The notes below the pieces were generated by a model. It worked only from the letters and a program-made list of their open reading frames with translations. It had not been told where the DNA came from and ran no database searches. This document shows, piece by piece, positions 59,991 through 64,000 of a stretch of 64,000 bases of DNA; position 1 is the stretch's first letter, and each line of letters opens with the position of its first letter. This DNA comes from Fennellomyces sp. T-0311. Its lineage: Eukaryota > Mucoromycota > Mucoromycetes > Mucorales > Lichtheimiaceae. Location of the stretch: assembly GCA_025266875.1 (NCBI GenBank), contig JALLLT010000028.1:310001-374000 (forward strand), written 5' to 3'. The translations under genes and the position numbers were made by a program.

Positions 59991-62380
59991 ATGCCAACAT
60001 CCTTCGAAACTCAAGCGATCGTAACTCATGGCGACACCCATTTGTCTCTGACGTGTCGCAATCTGGATCTAACTACCACACAAGAGGCTTTCGACAACGG
60101 AAACCATGCATATGCGGCAGATGACTACACCGGAGCAATTGATTCGTACACACAAGCGTTAAACATTTTGCGCGCCAAAATTGCTTCCGTCATTTTACTG
60201 CATCGCGCAGCCGCATACGAAATGGAGCATGATTATACGAGTGCGTTACGTGATGGCTCTCAGGCAAACCCAAACGACAATTCACCGGAACCAGATCCGT
60301 ATATTGCTAAAGGAAATGCACTCACTTTCCAAAACAATCTCAAGAGCGCTGCTTTGGTACTCAAGAAAGGTATCGATAACGTTGATGCTACGCACCCTGG
60401 GTATCCTCGGCTGGTCAAAAGACACAAACAGTTACTCGATGAAATGGATCGGCGAAATCGGTGGATGATGAACATACTACCTTATGAAGTGATTTCACGT
60501 ATCCTTGCCAATTTGTCATTCGACGATCGGCACAGACTTTCACAAACCTGCTGCTTTTGGAGGAGCTTTATGTTGCGAGAGTGGTCGCCCATGTGGTCGA
60601 CTATTGATGCCAGCGAAATGCCAACTCCCGTTCATAAGACAGATAGGTTATTGGATATGGTGCCATCTGATTCGGTCAAAAGAGTGAAGCTTGATTCGAT
60701 CACAGAGACTATCTTTATTATTGTTGAAGGCAACATGCAGCGGATAGACTCTTCTGATACTGTATCTGGACGGATATTGAAAACAATGATGGAACAAAAG
60801 TGGAACCATATTGAGTCATTAGGTAAAAGAAGAAGTGTACATGCTTGTGCGTTTCATATACTCAGTACTCCCTTTCTTATCCTCCGCCAGAGCTTTCCGA
60901 TATCAGTTATCGGCAAACAGTCGATGCTATCCGTCTTACCAAGAATACGCTGAAGTCATTGAGGTTGAGAAATCCTGTTACACATATCAGTCATAGTTTT
61001 GCCGCAGCAAGCTTTGCAGTAGAGGCATGTACACGCATTCAATCCATCGAGATCAAAATTCACCATGTACCAGACGACTTTGCCAATTTGGATGAAAATA
61101 TTACCATACCTTCTACCACCTTGTGTTTAACTCACCTCAAGCTAAATTGCCCTTTATCATCCGAATCCATTACTCGGCTTCTGAATCGTTCCCCAAACCT
61201 GGTGTCCCTTGCTCTAAACGCTCCAACACATGCCGATCGCAAATGTGTTGACATTTTGGATGCCGTGTACAGACATAATCCAAAACTTCAAGAACTTTAT
61301 TACGAAGGCCTTTACAGCAGTGACATTAGCTTAACCGTAACGTATACGAAACCAGATATCCCGCGTGACAATGATGGTCTCCAAGTTCTACATCTGGAGA
61401 GCCACTATGCGAGAGATGCTGACCTCGATCAGATACTTGCTTTGCTGCTGAAAAAAAGCCACAACACACTGGAGACACTCCTTCTCTTTATAGGGAAAGA
61501 CGGGCTTGGGAACTACAAATCGTTGGATATACTGATAGAACGTCATGCGCCAAAGCTCAAGACTTTGAAACTTGACATTCAAAACCAGGACACTGCTAAC
61601 GCTTTTGGATCGAAACAGTTTTCTCGTCTGTTGGCTAGTTGTCCCTCTCTGGAAAAGGTGGATCTGACCGGAGCGTATTTTTGGAACAAGATCGCATTTC
61701 AGCAACTCGGGAAACTTCCACGACTTGAACGCTTGACTATGACCCTTTGTCCAGCTCCCAAATCAAAATGGAAAGCAGATAAGAGCATTTCGTCCAATGC
61801 AATTGAAGCACTTTTCAAAGAAACTCCACATTTACGGCAGTTTCACTTGGCTTTACAGCATGGCAATTCTCGCAACTTGGCACTTGAAAACACCCTAGCA
61901 TATTTTGCAAAGTACATCAAGAACTGTCCAAGAATCAACGAATTGAGAACCACCAACGTACCACTCAGGGATGGCAAGAAGCTCATACAGTTCTTGGACA
62001 ATTTGAAGGGCTCCCAGGTCCGGAATCTCGGTATCGATATTGAATGCGACATTGACGAACGAGCTCTTGAAGCGTTGGCATCGATTGACCACCTAGGATA
62101 CCTGGAAGTTTGCAATCGAAGTAAAACAATTGACAAGAAGAAGCTTCGTCAGTTATTCCTCGATCATCCCTTTAATCGCTTACTTGTAGCCGACATCAGA
62201 TACAGCCGTTACGACTGGGTTCGTTTGGGAGGGTTTGGTCGTAGTGATCTATCAACAGGCCAGAGCGATGGTGGTGTAATCAAAAGGGTTCCGACTAAAC
62301 TGGTGTACCGCGGATGTGGCTACTATGACATGGATTATTATTATTCGGATGACCAGCAATATGGGCATGATGATGGGTAG
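59991..62380 (+). CDS. TPR-F-box-LRR protein (Dia2/Pof3-like), copy 3
   Basis: Two exons (59991-60822, 60891-62380; 68-nt intron GTAAAA...CGCCAG) encode about 773 residues. The ATG at 59991 is the first in frame. The N terminus has the clearest TPRs of the three copies (AFDNGNHAYAADDYTGAIDS, YTQALNIL, LHRAAAYEMEHDYTSALRD, NNLKSAALVLKKGI; about residues 30-135). The F-box is at about 160-203 (NILPYEVISRILANLSFDDR, LSQTCCFWRSFML). LRRs follow to a Tyr/Asp-rich C-terminal tail (YYDMDYYYSDDQQYG) not seen in the other copies. Likely an SCF substrate receptor. It is more divergent in sequence than copies 1 and 2 but shares domain order and the intron after the F-box region. Confidence 0.83.
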
Positions 62381-63266
62381 AATAATGAGAAGGATGATAT
62401 CAGTCACGATTGGTTTGCAGCTTATCCCGACCTTTCACTATGTGGTGGGAAATGAGATAAATGATATTGTTTAAAAGAATCTGTGTCAAAAAACAATCAC
62501 TGGCAACGAAAAGTCCATCGGGTGAGTATGAGTTCAGGAAAAAAGTCATCACGACAAAACACATTCTCATCCCAATCCATCATTATTTTCCGGCTGCACT
62601 ATTTGGACGCCACTGGATCAACCGACTGAAACTGGATATCGGATAAACTGTATTCCGATCACCATACACTTACTGTTCGTTTGCTCGTAGTTTTTCCTAA
62701 AACGTAAATTTCCATTGGGTATCTGTTAAATAGTACTTCATGAGAAACAACAGCAACAATGAGCTCACATAAGTTAGAAAAGCTTTGATATTGTGGAACG
62801 TCGTAGTGAAATAAGAAACCACCACTTTTCCAATCATGACGCAGCGGAACCATTATGGCACGTTGTGAAATCATTACCAGAAAGATCCCCGACGGGAAAA
62901 GTGTGTGATGACCCGGTGATTATCGCCCATGAAAAAAGAGAAAATGTATTGACCAATAGAATTGTGGAAATAGAGCATGAAATGACGTTTCTCCTGCTGC
63001 GCACGGACAAAGCAAAACATTGCTTGCAGGTAAATCAGACGGCAGATAGAGAAAGAAATACATGTACAGCGTACACCCGAAAAGTCGGGGTTACTTTGGT
63101 TGCTTAGTCAACGATCCTATCGTCGTCAGGGACCCTTCTCAGAGCTATGACTCAGTGGGTGGGACCCTGTAAATTACATAATCGAAAAAGTCCGCTTTCA
63201 TTTTTATCGTCGACAACCCTGTTTTCCCATTTTCTTTGCGCTTCTTTCCCCAACCACACTAAAAAA
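62381..63266. other. Intergenic region
   Basis: 3' flank of TPR-F-box copy 3 and upstream region of the deacetylase gene. The 104-codon plus frame near 62793 begins with GTG and shows no family features; I do not call it a gene. Confidence 0.4.
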
Positions 63267-64000
63267 ATGTGCCCCGTACAAGACAATAGCAAATGCTGTG
63301 CTAGCCCCATCTACAAAATCATCAATGCTCGGCTACTAATGAACCATGAGATAATAGAAGGCTCGTATCTCTGGTTTCAGAATGGCAAAATCATCAATCC
63401 CCAGAGTCTTTTCTTCGACCATCTGAGAGACGCCGACCAGATTATTGATGCCAAGGGAATGCTGGTTGTGCCCGGATTTATTGATACCCAAATCAATGGT
63501 GCCTATGGCATTGACTTTGCAGACTACGAAGGACCCGACTCCAAGATTCAAAAGGACATTGATACCGTAGCCAAGGGGCTGTTACAATACGGCTGCACAT
63601 CGTTCTGCCCAACCGTTGTAAGCTCTGAGCCTGCCGTGTATCAAAAGGTATCTTTGTGACAAGTGCAACCCTGCTTTTTGTTTCCTCCATTTTTCTCACA
63701 CTTGAAAATTTGTTTCAGGTGCTGCCTCACTTGAACGCCCGCAAGGGTTCAGCAACGGGCGGAGCGGAAATTCTCGGCGCCCATGTGGAAGGACCCTTTA
63801 TTTCGGTCGAAAAAAAGGGCGCACACAAACAGGCCGTATTTCGCACTGCCCAGCGGGGCATCGAAGACTTTGACGATGCCTATGGCTCGGAACTCAAGAA
63901 GGGTGACAAGGCAATTAGCATCATGACTTTGGCACCAGAAATCCATGGAGTCACCGACGCTATCCCGGACTTGGTTGCTCGCGGTATCACTGTTGCCCTT
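63267..64000 (+). CDS. N-acetylglucosamine-6-phosphate deacetylase (partial)
   Basis: The 5' part of a gene that runs off the right edge. Exon 1 is 63267-63647, the intron 63648-63718 (GTATCT...TTTCAG), exon 2 continues past the end. About 220 residues are visible. Family features: GMLVVPGFIDTQINGAYGID (amidohydrolase entry), GCTSFCPTVVSSEP, and GAHVEGPFI, whose Glu is a metal ligand in NagA, followed by KKGAHKQAV. The enzyme converts GlcNAc-6-phosphate to glucosamine-6-phosphate and acetate, the committed step in using chitin-derived GlcNAc. Fungal relatives sit in GlcNAc catabolism clusters; whether that is so here lies outside the window. The N terminus is Cys-rich (MCPVQDNSKCC), with no targeting signal obvious. 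Confidence 0.92.

Noticed and set aside
62793..63107. 104-codon plus frame before the deacetylase gene
   Set aside because: It begins with GTG, shows no motif, and lies where the promoter of the next gene is expected.

Overview
The window looks like a contig from a filamentous fungus of the Mucoromycota, most likely a Mucorales mould. The reasons are many short spliceosomal introns (about 48-100 nt, nearly all GT-AG), AT-rich intergenic DNA, an expanded TPR-F-box-LRR gene family, a heterotrimeric G-protein gamma subunit ending in a CaaX box, and a chromodomain Gypsy retrotransposon. The genus is inference; I could not search databases. Splice models were built by eye from splice-site consensus, reading frame and family conservation.

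Region by region. 1-2 kb: the 5' end of an unknown Pro/Ala-rich gene and a six-exon TMEM164-family membrane protein. 2-6 kb: intergenic DNA with a small Tc1/mariner-type MITE, then a decayed cytochrome P450 gene. 6-10 kb: a PROPPIN (Hsv2/WIPI3-4 type) autophagy protein and an F-box/LRR gene. 11.8-14.7 kb: a secreted GH3 beta-glucosidase with 12 exons. 18-24 kb is the housekeeping core: SWR1 subunit Vps72/YL1, type I arginine methyltransferase PRMT1, a small PPxY membrane protein, G gamma, a small unknown ORF and ribose-phosphate pyrophosphokinase. 25-30.5 kb: a TPR-F-box-LRR gene and an eight-exon aldehyde dehydrogenase. 30.5-36.2 kb: an AT-rich gene desert with a possible Pol III element. 36-43.9 kb: a multi-exon protein that may combine a KH-like and a 2H-phosphoesterase-like fold, a second TPR-F-box-LRR gene, a NOSIP homologue and a C-terminally anchored GDSL/SGNH hydrolase.

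44-50 kb is repeat-rich, with an inverted repeat and copies of elements also seen near 38 kb. 50.1-55.4 kb is a complete chromovirus with identical 274-bp LTRs, a 5-bp target duplication and one open 1,539-codon polyprotein, so it inserted recently. It sits about 330 bp upstream of an intact HET-domain gene (55.7-57.3 kb), which is followed by a broken partial copy of itself and other gene fragments. A third TPR-F-box-LRR gene (60-62.4 kb) and the start of an N-acetylglucosamine-6-phosphate deacetylase gene close the window.

Neighbours share no single pathway. The most unusual part is 50-62 kb, where a young retroelement, a HET-type gene with a partial duplicate, an LRR relic and an F-box receptor-type gene lie together, a pattern of rapid gene turnover. 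Two GC-AG introns and two microexons are directly visible in conserved genes.
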